Notes: generated by a model from the letters alone, not told the origin. DNA of 64,000 nt from Pseudomonas frederiksbergensis (GCF_017114915.1 NZ_JAAUOE010000029.1:1-64000), one strand, 5' to 3'; shown: positions 18,134-28,349, counted from the first letter of the stretch. Made by a program: numbers and translations.

Positions 18134-18685
18134 TTAGATGATGGCAGGCTGAGCGAGCGGCGGGATCGATTCGGACCGCACGGGGTAGACCTCGGCCCGC
18201 CGGTCAGCGAAGAAGCATTCTAAGGTACGGCCCACCGTGCGGAAAGCCAGTTCGTCCCAAGGGATATCGGCTTCTTCGAACAGCTGCACCTCAAGGCTCT
18301 CTACGCCTGCGCAGAAATCCAGGTCCACCAGCTCGGCGCGAAAGAATACATGCACCTGACTGATGTGCGGCACGTCGATCAGCGTATAGATGCTCAGGTT
18401 GCGCACCCGGGCACAGGCTTCTTCGGCGGTCTCGCGAATGGCGGCCTGTTCGATGGTCTCACCGTTTTCCATGAAGCCGGCGGGCAGGGTCCAGTAACCG
18501 CGCCGTGGCTCGATGGCGCGACGACACAGTAATACCTTCGACCCCCAGACCGGCACGCATCCGGCGACGATATTGGGGTTCTGGTAATGAATGGTATGAC
18601 AGCTGTCGCAGACAAAACGCAGGCGCGAATCGCCTTCGGGAATGCGCTGGGTCACCGGGTTGCCGCATTGGCTGCAAAATTTCAT
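18134..18685 (-). CDS. Nudix hydrolase with N-terminal zinc ribbon
   Basis: A 183-residue hydrolase. The N-terminus carries a four-cysteine zinc ribbon (C4, C7, C26, C29 in FCSQCG and CDSCH), and the Nudix box reads GFMENGETIEQAAIRETAEE, with the REtaEE core. This combination resembles the NADH pyrophosphatase NudC, but the protein lacks the long N-terminal half of NudC and its SQPWPFPxS motif, so the substrate is uncertain. It is divergent from the CoA pyrophosphatase gene at 18832. Confidence 0.88.
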   Translation of the reverse strand: MKFCSQCGNPVTQRIPEGDSRLRFVCDSCHTIHYQNPNIVAGCVPVWGSKVLLCRRAIEPRRGYWTLPAGFMENGETIEQAAIRETAEEACARVRNLSIYTLIDVPHISQVHVFFRAELVDLDFCAGVESLEVQLFEEADIPWDELAFRTVGRTLECFFADRRAEVYPVRSESIPPLAQPAII

Positions 18686-18831
18686 GCTTGGGTTCCTGAA
18701 TGCTGCGCCTATCTTGGCGTGCAGCGGTGCCGCTCGGCAAGTTGTCGTTTCGCGACATCAGGTTGTCCGGGGCTTGGGCGGCCGGTGCGATTGGTGCATG
18801 ATGCAGGGTAAGTCACAGATCGAGAAGACTC

Positions 18832-19431
18832 ATGCTGGACGAGCTACTGCACCGGGTAAGCAATCACACGCCGCGTACGCTGGAAACCGACCGGCGTTTT
18901 CCCGAAGCCGCGGTATTGGTACCCATCACGCGCAGTGACGAACCGGAACTGCTCCTCACCCTTCGCGCCAGCGGGCTCTCGACCCACGGCGGTGAAGTGG
19001 CCTTCCCCGGCGGTCGACGCGACCCCGAAGACCCGGACCTGATCTTTACCGCCCTGCGCGAAGCCGAAGAAGAAATCGGCCTGCCACCGGGGCTGGTCGA
19101 AGTGATCGGCCCGCTGAGCCCGTTGATTTCCCTGCACGGCATCAAGGTCACGCCTTATGTCGGTGTGATTCCGGATTTCGTCGAATACCAGGCCAACGAT
19201 GCCGAGATCGCCGCGGTGTTCAGCGTGCCCCTGGAGTTTTTCCGCAAGGACCCGCGTGAGCACACCCATCGCATCGATTATCAGGGCCACAGTTGGTACG
19301 TGCCGAGCTACCGTTATGGCGAGTACAAGATCTGGGGCCTGACGGCAATCATGATCGTCGAGTTGATCAACCTGCTCTATGACGCGAAAATCAGCCTGCA
19401 TCAACCGCCCAAGAGTTTTATCAACACCTGA
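18832..19431 (+). CDS. CoA pyrophosphatase-type Nudix hydrolase
   Basis: A 199-residue hydrolase whose Nudix box starts at FPGGRRDPEDPDL (residues 58-70) and continues ALREAEEEIGL. The preceding ASGLSTHGGEVAFPGG matches the NuCoA signature of the NudL family, which cleaves CoA and its derivatives to 3',5'-ADP and 4'-phosphopantetheine. It is cytosolic. The carbonic-anhydrase-like gene follows after 68 bases and may be in the same transcript. Confidence 0.9.
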   Translation: MLDELLHRVSNHTPRTLETDRRFPEAAVLVPITRSDEPELLLTLRASGLSTHGGEVAFPGGRRDPEDPDLIFTALREAEEEIGLPPGLVEVIGPLSPLISLHGIKVTPYVGVIPDFVEYQANDAEIAAVFSVPLEFFRKDPREHTHRIDYQGHSWYVPSYRYGEYKIWGLTAIMIVELINLLYDAKISLHQPPKSFINT

Positions 19432-19499
19432 AGCCATCGTTCACATGGCGTGAATGCTGCCTTTTGCTAGTGAGCCTGCCTGGCCCTGAGGACAACAAC

Positions 19500-20024
19500 A
19501 TGAAATACCGCCTGGGTGACGCCCGCGTCGACACTCATCCGCAGAGCTGGGTCGCACCCAATGCCGTGCTGGTGGGCAAGGTCAAACTGGAAGAGGGTGC
19601 CAACGTCTGGTTCAACGCCGTGTTGCGTGGCGACAACGAATTAATCCTGATCGGCAAGAACAGCAACGTGCAGGACGGCACCGTGATGCACACCGACATG
19701 GGCTATCCGCTGACCATCGGCACCGGCGTGACCATCGGCCACAACGCCATGCTCCACGGCTGCACGGTGGGCGATTACAGCCTGATCGGCATCAATGCGG
19801 TGATTCTCAACGGCGCGAAAATCGGCAAGAACTGCATCATCGGCGCCAACTCGCTGATCGGTGAGGGCAAGGAGATTCCGGATGGTTCGCTGGTGATGGG
19901 CTCGCCGGGCAAGGTGGTACGCGAGTTGACCGAGCCGCAGAAGAAGATGCTCGAAGCCAGCGCCGCCCACTATGTGCACAACTCGCAGCGTTATGCCCGC
20001 GACTTGGTCGAGCAGGAAGAATGA
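19500..20024 (+). CDS. gamma-carbonic anhydrase family protein
   Basis: A 174-residue left-handed beta-helix protein with hexapeptide repeats. The three zinc-ligand histidines of the gamma class are present (H64, H81, H86 in MHTD and GHNAMLHGC). It resembles E. coli YrdA and P. aeruginosa homologues, in which carbonic anhydrase activity is not always shown. The frame is open from 19464, but GAGGA at 19488-19492 is 7 bases before the ATG at 19500 and MKYRLGDARVDTHP is the family start. Its stop overlaps the next gene as ATGA. Confidence 0.92.
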   Translation: MKYRLGDARVDTHPQSWVAPNAVLVGKVKLEEGANVWFNAVLRGDNELILIGKNSNVQDGTVMHTDMGYPLTIGTGVTIGHNAMLHGCTVGDYSLIGINAVILNGAKIGKNCIIGANSLIGEGKEIPDGSLVMGSPGKVVRELTEPQKKMLEASAAHYVHNSQRYARDLVEQEE

Positions 20025-20236
20025 GCGCCACTGAACGACCTGTCCCGTCGCCCTGCGTGAACATCTGTGCTTTGGATGAGGATGATATCTGCACCGGGTG
20101 TCAGCGTACGGTAGAGGAAATCACCCGCTGGAGCCGGATGGACAACGAAGAGCGGCGCAAGGTGTTGGGGTTGTGTCATGAGCGGGCGAAAACGAGTGGG
20201 CTGATCTGGATGTTGGGCAAAACACCCGATCAATAA
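20021..20236 (+). CDS. DUF1289 family small cysteine protein
   Basis: A 71-residue protein with the DUF1289 pattern: C12, C16, C24 and C27 in PCVNICALDEDDICTGC, followed by RTVEEITRW. The four cysteines suggest a metal or Fe-S site, though the function is unknown. Its ATG overlaps the stop of the carbonic-anhydrase-like gene (ATGA), so the two are translationally coupled. Confidence 0.9.
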   Translation: MSATERPVPSPCVNICALDEDDICTGCQRTVEEITRWSRMDNEERRKVLGLCHERAKTSGLIWMLGKTPDQ

Positions 20237-20311
20237 CCGAAGATCAAAAGATCGCAGCCTATGCGCGACTGAAGTACCCTGTGCACAAAATTGACAGGTA
20301 TCCCCCGTCCC

Positions 20312-20779
20312 ATGCTCTTCCTGATCGCCTACATCGCCAGCGTCGTGCTGATCAATTACGCCTTTTCCACCGCTCCGCACCTGGACATCATCTGGTCGGC
20401 CTGGGGCGGTCTGGTGTTCGTGCTGCGCGACATGGTGCAAACCCGCTTCGGCCATGGCGCGATTGCGGCGATGCTGGTGGCGCTGCTGCTGTCCTATGTC
20501 ACTTCTGATCCGTCCATCGCCCTCGCCAGCGCCACAGCGTTCGCCGTGTCCGAGTGCATCGACTGGCTGGTGTTCAGCATCACCCGGCGCCCGTTGCACG
20601 ACCGCCTGTGGATAAGTTCGGCCCTGAGCATCCCGCTGGATACCTTCATCTTCTTCAGCATGATCGATGCGCTCACGCCGGGCGTGATCCTCACCGCGCT
20701 GGGCTCGAAGTTCGCGGGTGTCACCGTCGTTTGGTTGGCCATGGCCTGGCGCCTGCGCAAACAGGCCGTCGTCAGCTGA
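20312..20779 (+). CDS. VUT family putative transporter
   Basis: A 155-residue integral membrane protein with about five hydrophobic segments, resembling the VUT/ECF-like queuosine-precursor and vitamin uptake family. The motif SATAFAVSECIDWLVFSITRRPLHDR is typical. The frame is open from a TTG at 20291, but ATG 20312 gives MLFLIAYIASVVLIN, the usual N-terminus; no clear Shine-Dalgarno sequence precedes either. The transported substrate cannot be named from the sequence. Confidence 0.82.
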   Translation: MLFLIAYIASVVLINYAFSTAPHLDIIWSAWGGLVFVLRDMVQTRFGHGAIAAMLVALLLSYVTSDPSIALASATAFAVSECIDWLVFSITRRPLHDRLWISSALSIPLDTFIFFSMIDALTPGVILTALGSKFAGVTVVWLAMAWRLRKQAVVS

Positions 20780-20869
20780 AGCCAAACCCTCGGGTTCATG
20801 TAAAATGCCGCGCTTTCTCCCTATGGGAAGCGCGCTTCCCTCGATGATCCGCTCCTTTGAGGACCTGAG

Positions 20870-22051
20870 ATGACCCGTATCGGAACTCCATTGTCGCCAA
20901 CCGCGACCCGCGTATTGCTGTGTGGCTGTGGTGAGTTGGGCAAGGAAGTGGTGATCGAGCTGCAACGCCTGGGCGTTGAAGTGATTGCCGTGGATCGCTA
21001 CGCCAATGCGCCGGCCATGCAAGTCGCCCATCGCAGCCATGTGATCAACATGCTCGACGGTGCCGCCCTGCGTGCGGTGATTGAAGCCGAGAAGCCGCAC
21101 TTCATCGTGCCGGAAATCGAAGCCATCGCCACTGCGACCCTGGTGGAGCTGGAGTCCGAAGGCTTCACCGTGATCCCGACGGCCCGCGCCGCGCAGCTGA
21201 CCATGAACCGCGAAGGCATCCGTCGCCTGGCCGCCGAAGAACTGGACCTGCCGACGTCGCCGTACCACTTCGCCGATACCTTCGAGGATTACCGCAAAGC
21301 TGTTGAAGACCTGGGCTTCCCGTGCGTGGTCAAGCCGGTCATGAGTTCCTCGGGCAAAGGCCAGAGCCTGCTGCGCAGCGTCGATGACGTGCAGAAGGCC
21401 TGGGATTATGCTCAAGAGGGCGGCCGCGCCGGTAAAGGCCGCGTCATCATCGAAGGCTTCATTGACTTCGATTACGAAATCACCCTGCTGACCGTGCGTC
21501 ACGTTGGCGGCACTACATTCTGCGCGCCAGTGGGCCACCGTCAGGAGAAGGGCGACTACCAGGAATCCTGGCAGCCCCAAGCCATGAGCCCGGTGGCGCT
21601 GGCTGAATCCGAGCGCGTTGCCAAAGCCGTGACCGAAGCCTTGGGTGGCCGTGGCCTGTTTGGCGTCGAATTGTTCATCAAGGGTGATCAAGTGTGGTTC
21701 AGCGAAGTCTCGCCGCGCCCCCATGACACCGGTCTGGTGACCCTGATTTCCCAGGATTTGTCACAGTTCGCGCTGCATGCACGGGCCATCCTGGGTCTGC
21801 CGATTCCATTGATCCGTCAGTTCGGGCCATCGGCGTCGGCGGTGATTCTGGTGGAAGGGCAGTCGACTCAGACCGCTTTCGCCAATCTGGGGGCTGCGTT
21901 GAGCGAGCCGGATACCGCGTTGCGTCTGTTTGGCAAGCCCGAGGTCAATGGCCAGCGGCGGATGGGGGTGGCGTTGGCGCGTGATGAGTCGATCGAGACT
22001 GCTCGTGCCAAGGCGACCCGCGCGTCCCAAGCCGTTGTTATAGAGCTGTAA
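20870..22051 (+). CDS. purT: formate-dependent GAR transformylase
   Basis: A 393-residue ATP-grasp enzyme that converts GAR, formate and ATP to FGAR, an alternative to PurN in the third step of purine synthesis. The N-terminal Rossmann-like domain has VLLCGCGELGKEVVIELQRLG. The ATP-grasp region has KPVMSSSGKGQSLL, and the metal-binding end has FSEVSPRPHDTGLVT. It feeds FGAR to purL, also in this window. A -10-like TAAAAT is at 20801-20806 but no convincing -35. REP elements follow. Confidence 0.97.
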   Translation: MTRIGTPLSPTATRVLLCGCGELGKEVVIELQRLGVEVIAVDRYANAPAMQVAHRSHVINMLDGAALRAVIEAEKPHFIVPEIEAIATATLVELESEGFTVIPTARAAQLTMNREGIRRLAAEELDLPTSPYHFADTFEDYRKAVEDLGFPCVVKPVMSSSGKGQSLLRSVDDVQKAWDYAQEGGRAGKGRVIIEGFIDFDYEITLLTVRHVGGTTFCAPVGHRQEKGDYQESWQPQAMSPVALAESERVAKAVTEALGGRGLFGVELFIKGDQVWFSEVSPRPHDTGLVTLISQDLSQFALHARAILGLPIPLIRQFGPSASAVILVEGQSTQTAFANLGAALSEPDTALRLFGKPEVNGQRRMGVALARDESIETARAKATRASQAVVIEL

Positions 22052-22063
22052 CCGCGTCGCGCC

Positions 22064-22136
22064 ATTCGCGGGCAAGCCTCGCTCCTACAGGATCCCGTAG
22101 GAGCGAGCGGTGCGGCGATCCGACTTGCCCGCGAAG
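22064..22136. repeat. REP doublet, asymmetric variant, after purT
   Basis: ATTCGCGGGCAAGCCTCGCT (22064-22083) faces GTAGGAGCGAGCGGTGCGGC (22098-22117), in which a GGTGCGGCGATCCGA block sits between the GTAGGAGCGAG and CTTGCCCGCGAAG halves. It lies between convergent purT and the MFS gene. Confidence 0.8.
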
Positions 22137-22145
22137 CTTTTTGCT

Positions 22146-23462
22146 TCAGGCAACCCGATTCAAATCGTTATTGCGCGTCTCCTTCAGGCACAGCACCGCT
22201 ATCAAGCTCAGCACCGCCGCCCCCGACACATACCCGCCGACATAACCCAAACCGCCCATCGCCACCAGTTTCTGCGCAAAGAACGGCGCCGCCGAGGCCC
22301 CGACAATGCCGCCCAGGTTGTACGCGGCCGATGCGCCGGTATAGCGCACATGGGTCGGAAACAGCTCCGGCAGCAGCGCGCCCATCGGCGCAAACGTCAC
22401 GCCCATCAGAAACAGTTCGATGCACAGGAACAGCGCCACACCCCAGGTCGAGCCTTGGGTCAGCAGCGGCTCCATCAAGAACCCGGACAGAATCGCCAGC
22501 ACGCCACCGATGATCAGCACCGGTTTGCGCCCGAAACGGTCACTGGCCCAGGCCGACAGCGGGGTCGCGGCCGCCATGAACAGCACCGCGAAACACAGCA
22601 GCGCGAGGAAGGTTTCGCGGGTGTAGCCGAGCGTCGACACACCGTAGCTCAGCGAAAACACCGTCGAGATGTAAAACAACGCGTAGCACACCACCATCGC
22701 CCCGGCACCCAGCAGCGTCGGCGCCCAGTATTGGCTGAACAGCTCGATCAGCGGGATCTTCACCCGCTCCTGGCGGGCCACGGCGTTGGCGAATACCGGG
22801 GTTTCGTGGAGCTTGAGGCGTACGTACAAGCCCACCATCACCAGCGCGGCACTGAGCAGGAAAGGAATCCGCCAGCCCCACGAACGGAACTGATCGTCAT
22901 CCAGGCTCATGGCCAGGGTCAGAAACAGGCCGTTGGCCGCCAGAAACCCGATCGATGGGCCGAGTTGCGGGAACATGCCGAACCAGGCGCGCTTGCCTTT
23001 GGGTGCGTTCTCCGTGGCCAGCAATGCGGCGCCGCCCCACTCACCACCCAATCCCAGGCCCTGGCCGAAACGCAGCACGCAAAGCAGGATCGGTGCCCAG
23101 GCACCAATGCTGTCGTAACCCGGCAGCACGCCGATCAGCGTGGTGCACACGCCCATCAGCAGCAGGGAGGCGACCAGTGTCGATTTGCGCCCGATGCGGT
23201 CACCGAAATGGCCGAACAGCGCCGAACCCAATGGTCGTGCAAGGAAGGCAATACCGAAGGTGAGGAACGCCGACAGCATCTGGGCGGTGCCGGAGGTTTG
23301 CGGAAAGAACACCGGACCGATCACCAGCGCAGCGGCGGTGGCATAGACGTAGAAGTCGTAGAACTCGATGGCCGTGCCGATGAAACTCGCGGTAGCCACG
23401 CGGGTGGCGGAGTTCGTCGGTTGGGCGGGTGCGGTGTCGCTATACGTTGTGCTGGTCGTCAT
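22146..23462 (-). CDS. MFS transporter, metabolite:H+ symporter (MHS) family
   Basis: A 438-residue permease with about 12 hydrophobic segments. It starts TRVATASFIGTAIEFYDFYV, the MHS signature, and has the loop 2-3 motif GHFGDRIGRKSTLVASLLLMG and RFGQGLGLGGEWGGAALLATE. Relatives carry proline, betaine, shikimate or alpha-ketoglutarate; this substrate is unknown. The frame opens at 23483, but on the minus strand AGGGA lies 8 bases before the ATG at 23462 (MTTSTTYSD), which is preferred. It is transcribed alone. Confidence 0.9.
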   Translation of the reverse strand: MTTSTTYSDTAPAQPTNSATRVATASFIGTAIEFYDFYVYATAAALVIGPVFFPQTSGTAQMLSAFLTFGIAFLARPLGSALFGHFGDRIGRKSTLVASLLLMGVCTTLIGVLPGYDSIGAWAPILLCVLRFGQGLGLGGEWGGAALLATENAPKGKRAWFGMFPQLGPSIGFLAANGLFLTLAMSLDDDQFRSWGWRIPFLLSAALVMVGLYVRLKLHETPVFANAVARQERVKIPLIELFSQYWAPTLLGAGAMVVCYALFYISTVFSLSYGVSTLGYTRETFLALLCFAVLFMAAATPLSAWASDRFGRKPVLIIGGVLAILSGFLMEPLLTQGSTWGVALFLCIELFLMGVTFAPMGALLPELFPTHVRYTGASAAYNLGGIVGASAAPFFAQKLVAMGGLGYVGGYVSGAAVLSLIAVLCLKETRNNDLNRVA

Positions 23463-23656
23463 GCAGTTATCCCTGACAGTCATGTGCCCCAGTGGAGCGA
23501 ATTATTATGGTCGAATACCCAGGGATGTGGGTTTAACGCAGCGTGCGGGTAGCACGGGGTATGGCGGGGCTTGGTAAGCGGCTCGATTATAGGAAGGTAG
23601 CTAACAATCGAACAAGAGTCCAAGGACTGGCGATGACATTGTGGCGAGGGGGCTTG

Positions 23657-24892
23657 TCAGATTTTGGAAAGGGTAGGAGCCGAACTGGTATGCCAGATCA
23701 ACACCCGGCTGACGCGATTCTCTTCCGTTGCCAGAATCTCCAGCCGATAACGGCCGATCTTCAGGCATACCGCACTCTCCGGGATCGTCTCCAGCGCCTC
23801 GGTCACCAAGCCGTTGAGCGTTTTCGGACCATCACTGGGCAGGTGCCAGCCGAGGCTCTTGTTCAGCTCGCGGATGGACGCTGCGCCATCGATCACCAGG
23901 CGGCCATCGGCCTGCGGGTGGATGTGCGGGTTATCCAGGCTGTGCTGGCTTTCGAACTCGCCGACGATCTCTTCGAGAATGTCTTCCAGGGTCACGATGC
24001 CCAGCACTTCGCCGTACTCGTCGACCACCATGCCCAAACGCCGCTGTTGCTTGTGGAAGTTCAGCAATTGCAGCTGCAACGGGGTGCTTTCCGGTACGAA
24101 GTACGGTTCGTGACTGGCCGCCAGCAGCGCTTCCACGGTCAGGCTTGAATCCGGCAGCAAATGGCGGATCTGTCGGGTGTTGAGCACCGCTTCAACCTGG
24201 TTGATGTCGCTGTGGAACACCGGCAGACGGGTGCGCTTGTTGTGGCGCAGTTGTTCGATGATTTCTTCGAGGGGGTCGTCCAGATTGATCCCGTCGACGT
24301 CACTGCGCGGCACCAGAATATCGTTGACCGTGATGTTATCCAGTGCGTGGATGCCTGACAGTGGGCGATAGGCCGCATGTTCGTGCTCGTCGTGCCGATC
24401 TGCCGGAGCCTCGTCTTCGCTTTGCTGCACCACGTTGACTTTGCGGGCGAATGGTCGCATCAGTAGCTGGCTGATGCCGTTGAGTAGCCACGCGGCCGGG
24501 TAGACGATCTTCAGCGGTATGCCGAGCAGTGTGTTACCCAAAGCCAGGACGGCATCCGGATAGCGGGCGGCGAGGGTACGCGGCAGGTAGTCGGCGAATA
24601 CCAGCAACACCGCGCTGGCGCCAAGGCAGGCAATCCAGGGGCCGTTTTGCGCCCAAGTGAAAATCGCCAGCAACGTGCTGATGACCACCGCCAGTGCGCG
24701 GCACAGGGTATTGCAGAGGATCAGGCTGTTGAGCGGAAAGCTCAGCTTCGCCGCCGGTTTATCGTTCGAGCGCGAGGCGGTGCGCTGGGCCAGCAACTGC
24801 TGTTGTGCCGCTTCGATGGCGGTAAACAGCCCCGACCATAAAATCAGCAGGGCCAGCACCGCGAGCATCGGCCCTATGGGCAAGTCGTCCAT
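23657..24892 (-). CDS. HlyC/CorC family transporter (CNNM-CBS-CorC)
   Basis: A 411-residue membrane protein. Residues about 5-165 form a DUF21/CNNM domain with four hydrophobic segments, about 195-320 a CBS pair (DILVPRSDVDGINLDDPLEE; VVDEYGEVLGIVTLEDILEEIVGE), and about 335-400 a C-terminal CorC_HlyC domain. Family members are linked to magnesium or cobalt efflux. It lies 12 bases downstream of the CcsA-like gene on the same strand, so the two form an operon divergent from ffh. A REP-like fragment (GTGGCGAGGGGGCTTG) sits past its stop. Confidence 0.92.
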   Translation of the reverse strand: MDDLPIGPMLAVLALLILWSGLFTAIEAAQQQLLAQRTASRSNDKPAAKLSFPLNSLILCNTLCRALAVVISTLLAIFTWAQNGPWIACLGASAVLLVFADYLPRTLAARYPDAVLALGNTLLGIPLKIVYPAAWLLNGISQLLMRPFARKVNVVQQSEDEAPADRHDEHEHAAYRPLSGIHALDNITVNDILVPRSDVDGINLDDPLEEIIEQLRHNKRTRLPVFHSDINQVEAVLNTRQIRHLLPDSSLTVEALLAASHEPYFVPESTPLQLQLLNFHKQQRRLGMVVDEYGEVLGIVTLEDILEEIVGEFESQHSLDNPHIHPQADGRLVIDGAASIRELNKSLGWHLPSDGPKTLNGLVTEALETIPESAVCLKIGRYRLEILATEENRVSRVLIWHTSSAPTLSKI

Positions 24893-24904
24893 TAATGCCG
24901 CCCG

Positions 24905-25717
24905 TCAGATATGCAGAATGTATTCGCGGACCAGCTTGCTGCCGAAATACGCCAGCATCAGCAGGCAGAAACCGGCAAGGGTCCAGCGGATGGCTTTGTG
25001 TCCGCGCCAGCCGAGACGGGTGCGCCCCCAGAGCAGCACGCTGAACACGATCCAGGCCAGGCACGCCAGCAGGGTTTTATGCACCAGGTGCTGGGCGAAC
25101 AGGTTCTCGACGAACAGCCAGCCGGAAATCAGCGACAACGACAGCAGGCTCCAGCCGGCCCAGAGGAAACCGAACAGCAGGCTTTCCATGGTTTGCAGCG
25201 GCGGGAAGTTCTTGATCAGCCCGGACGGATGCTTGTGCTTGAGCTGATGGTCCTGAACCAGCAGCAGCAAAGCCTGGAACACCGCGATGGTGAACATGCC
25301 GTAAGCGAGGATCGACAAGAGAATGTGGGCGAGAATGCCTGGCTCTTCGTCAATGATCTGCACCGTACCGGCGGGGGCGAACTGTGCCAGCAGCGCGGTT
25401 GCGGCGCCCAGCGGGAACAGCAACAGAAGCAGGTTTTCCACCGGAATCCGTGAGCAGGCCAGCAGGGTCAGGGCGATGACCGCTGCTGCAATCAGGCTGG
25501 CGGCGCTGAAAAAGTCCAGGGCCAGGCCGACCGGAGTCAGCAGATAGCTGATCAGGCTGGCGCTGTGGGCCAGCACGGCCAGTACGCCGAGCGTGACCAG
25601 CAGGCGTTTGTTCGCCTTGGCGCCGGAGGCCAGACGAGTGCCTTGATAGATTGTCGCAGCGGCATATAAGCAGGCGGCGGCGAGGGTGGTTAGCAAGCTG
25701 GGTGACAAGGGGAGCAT
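24905..25717 (-). CDS. CcsA/YpjD-like inner-membrane protein
   Basis: A 270-residue protein with eight or so hydrophobic segments and the cytochrome-c assembly-like pattern DEEPGILAHILLSILAYGMFTIA plus GWSLLSLSLISGWLFVENLF and HKTLLACLAWIVF. Such YpjD/CcsA-like proteins sit next to ffh in many gamma-proteobacteria; heme handling is suggested by the fold, but the role is not proven. The frame runs to 25891, but CAT at 25715-25717 gives MLPLSPSLLTTLAAACLYAA with a short AGGA just upstream. It is co-transcribed with the CorC-like gene. Confidence 0.88.
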   Translation of the reverse strand: MLPLSPSLLTTLAAACLYAAATIYQGTRLASGAKANKRLLVTLGVLAVLAHSASLISYLLTPVGLALDFFSAASLIAAAVIALTLLACSRIPVENLLLLLFPLGAATALLAQFAPAGTVQIIDEEPGILAHILLSILAYGMFTIAVFQALLLLVQDHQLKHKHPSGLIKNFPPLQTMESLLFGFLWAGWSLLSLSLISGWLFVENLFAQHLVHKTLLACLAWIVFSVLLWGRTRLGWRGHKAIRWTLAGFCLLMLAYFGSKLVREYILHI

Positions 25718-25801
25718 AAATCCTGTTAGGCAAGCCCGAAAGGCGTTGAGTTTGGCATAGAACCCACACGGCACGAAAGACCATGCAAGCTGACGGCGAG
25801 G

Positions 25802-25830
25802 TGTCCGCCAGACGCAGTCTTCGCTATAAT
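25802..25830 (+). promoter_or_regulatory. probable ffh promoter
   Basis: A perfect -10 box TATAAT lies at 25825-25830, 98 bases before the ffh start. The -35 is poor (TGTCCG at 25802-25807, 17-base spacer). It sits in the divergent gap with the CcsA-like gene. Confidence 0.45.
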
Positions 25831-25927
25831 CCGCGACCTGCCCACGCCGCAGGCTCGCCGAGCACATGTTGATTGCGGTCTGAGCCGCCATTATCCCGGT
25901 CTACACAGGGCCTGAAAGGATCGCGCA

Positions 25928-27304
<1,377 letters not shown>

Positions 27305-27311
27305 AGAATTC

Positions 27312-27406
27312 GCGCGGGAGCTTGCTCCTGCGCCGACCCACATGGACGTGGGATCTCCAGCAAACCCGCATTTGGCGGGAGCTGACTGGCCATCTTTAAC
27401 GATGGC
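27312..27406. other. run of four short hairpins between ffh and rpsP
   Basis: Four stems in a row: GCGCGGGAG with CTCCTGCGC (27312-27333), CCCAC with GTGGG (27337-27352), CCCGC with GCGGG (27365-27379), and GCCATC with GATGGC (27389-27406). None has a T-run. They lie past the ffh stop and upstream of the rpsP promoter, so they are probably part of the ffh 3' UTR; a structured small RNA is an alternative. Confidence 0.45.
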
Positions 27407-27453
27407 TCTATAGCAGATCTGAATGGCACGCCAATAGGCGCCGGAAAAAGACA

Positions 27454-27482
27454 TTTGCAAAAGTCCGGATATTCCTTAGAAT
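27454..27482 (+). promoter_or_regulatory. promoter of rpsP-rimM-trmD-rplS
   Basis: TTTGCA at 27454-27459 and TAGAAT at 27477-27482 have a 17-base spacer (TTGCAA with 16 is equivalent). The transcript would begin near 27489, about 66 bases before the rpsP ATG. Confidence 0.6.
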
Positions 27483-27554
27483 ATGCGGCCTTTCGGGCAC
27501 CTATGCCCGCTGTGCATTTAGATTTGCAGCACCGACTACAGGAACGATGTTCAC

Positions 27555-27806
27555 ATGCTAACAATCCGTCTTGCCCTTGGCGGCTCCAAAAAGCGCCCGT
27601 TTTACCACTTGACCGTAACCGACAGCCGCAATCCGCGTGACGGTTCGCACAAGGAACAGGTTGGTTTCTTCAACCCTGTTGCTCGTGGTCAAGAAGTTCG
27701 TCTGTCCGTGAACCAAGAGCGCGTAGCCTACTGGCTGAGCGTTGGTGCACAGCCTTCTGAGCGCGTTGCTCAGTTGTTGAAGGAATCTGCCAAGGCTGCG
27801 GCCTGA
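27555..27806 (+). CDS. rpsP: 30S ribosomal protein S16
   Basis: An 83-residue ribosomal protein that binds 16S rRNA early in 30S assembly. It begins MLTIRLALGGSKKRPFYHLTVTDSRNPRDG, the S16 signature, and ends PSERVAQLLKESAKAAA. AGGA at 27540-27543 is 11 bases before the ATG; a nearer ATG at 27547 is out of frame. It is the first gene of the conserved rpsP-rimM-trmD-rplS operon. Confidence 0.98.
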   Translation: MLTIRLALGGSKKRPFYHLTVTDSRNPRDGSHKEQVGFFNPVARGQEVRLSVNQERVAYWLSVGAQPSERVAQLLKESAKAAA

Positions 27807-27811
27807 GCAAT

Positions 27812-28348
27812 ATGAACGCGACGCCAGCTGTTGCTGATGATTTGATCGTTATCGGCAAGATTTATTCTGTTCACGGCGTTCGCGGCGAAGTGAAGGTGTA
27901 TTCCTTTACTGATCCGATCAAAAACCTGTTGGACTACAAAACCTGGACGCTCAAGCGCGAAGGCAACGTAAAACAGGTCGAGCTGGTCAGCGGACGCGGG
28001 AACGACAAGTTCCTGGTCGCAAAGCTCAAGGGTCTTGATGATCGTGAAGAAGCTCGTCTTCTGGCTGGTTATGAGATCTGCGTGCCGCGCAACCTGTTCC
28101 CTGAATTGACCGATGGCGAGTACTACTGGTACCAGCTGGAAGGTCTGAAGGTCATCGATACTCACGGGCAACTGTTTGGGAAAATCGATCATCTTCTGGA
28201 AACCGGCGCCAATGATGTAATGGTGGTCAAGCCTTGCGCTGGCAGCCTGGATGATCGTGAACGCCTGTTGCCGTATACCGAGCAATGCGTGTTGGCCGTC
28301 GACCTTGCCGCAGGCGAGATGAAGGTGGAATGGGACGCGGACTTCTAA
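27812..28348 (+). CDS. rimM: ribosome maturation factor RimM
   Basis: A 178-residue protein that binds S19 and matures the 30S head. The N-terminal RimM barrel has IVIGKIYSVHGVRGEVKVYSF, and the C-terminal PRC-barrel has GEYYWYQLEGLKVIDTHGQLFG and ENGANDVMVV-like residues (here ETGANDVMVVKP). It lies 5 bases after rpsP and 1 base before trmD, consistent with a coupled operon. Confidence 0.97.
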   Translation: MNATPAVADDLIVIGKIYSVHGVRGEVKVYSFTDPIKNLLDYKTWTLKREGNVKQVELVSGRGNDKFLVAKLKGLDDREEARLLAGYEICVPRNLFPELTDGEYYWYQLEGLKVIDTHGQLFGKIDHLLETGANDVMVVKPCAGSLDDRERLLPYTEQCVLAVDLAAGEMKVEWDADF

Positions 28349-28349
28349 C

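Noticed and set aside
19991..21724. 577-codon minus-strand frame over DUF1289, VUT and purT genes
   Set aside because: It crosses three well-supported plus-strand genes and intergenic DNA with no domain.
22110..23552. 480-codon plus-strand frame over the MFS gene
   Set aside because: Its Arg/Gln/His-rich composition is that of a complement frame, and the minus strand encodes an intact 12-segment transporter.
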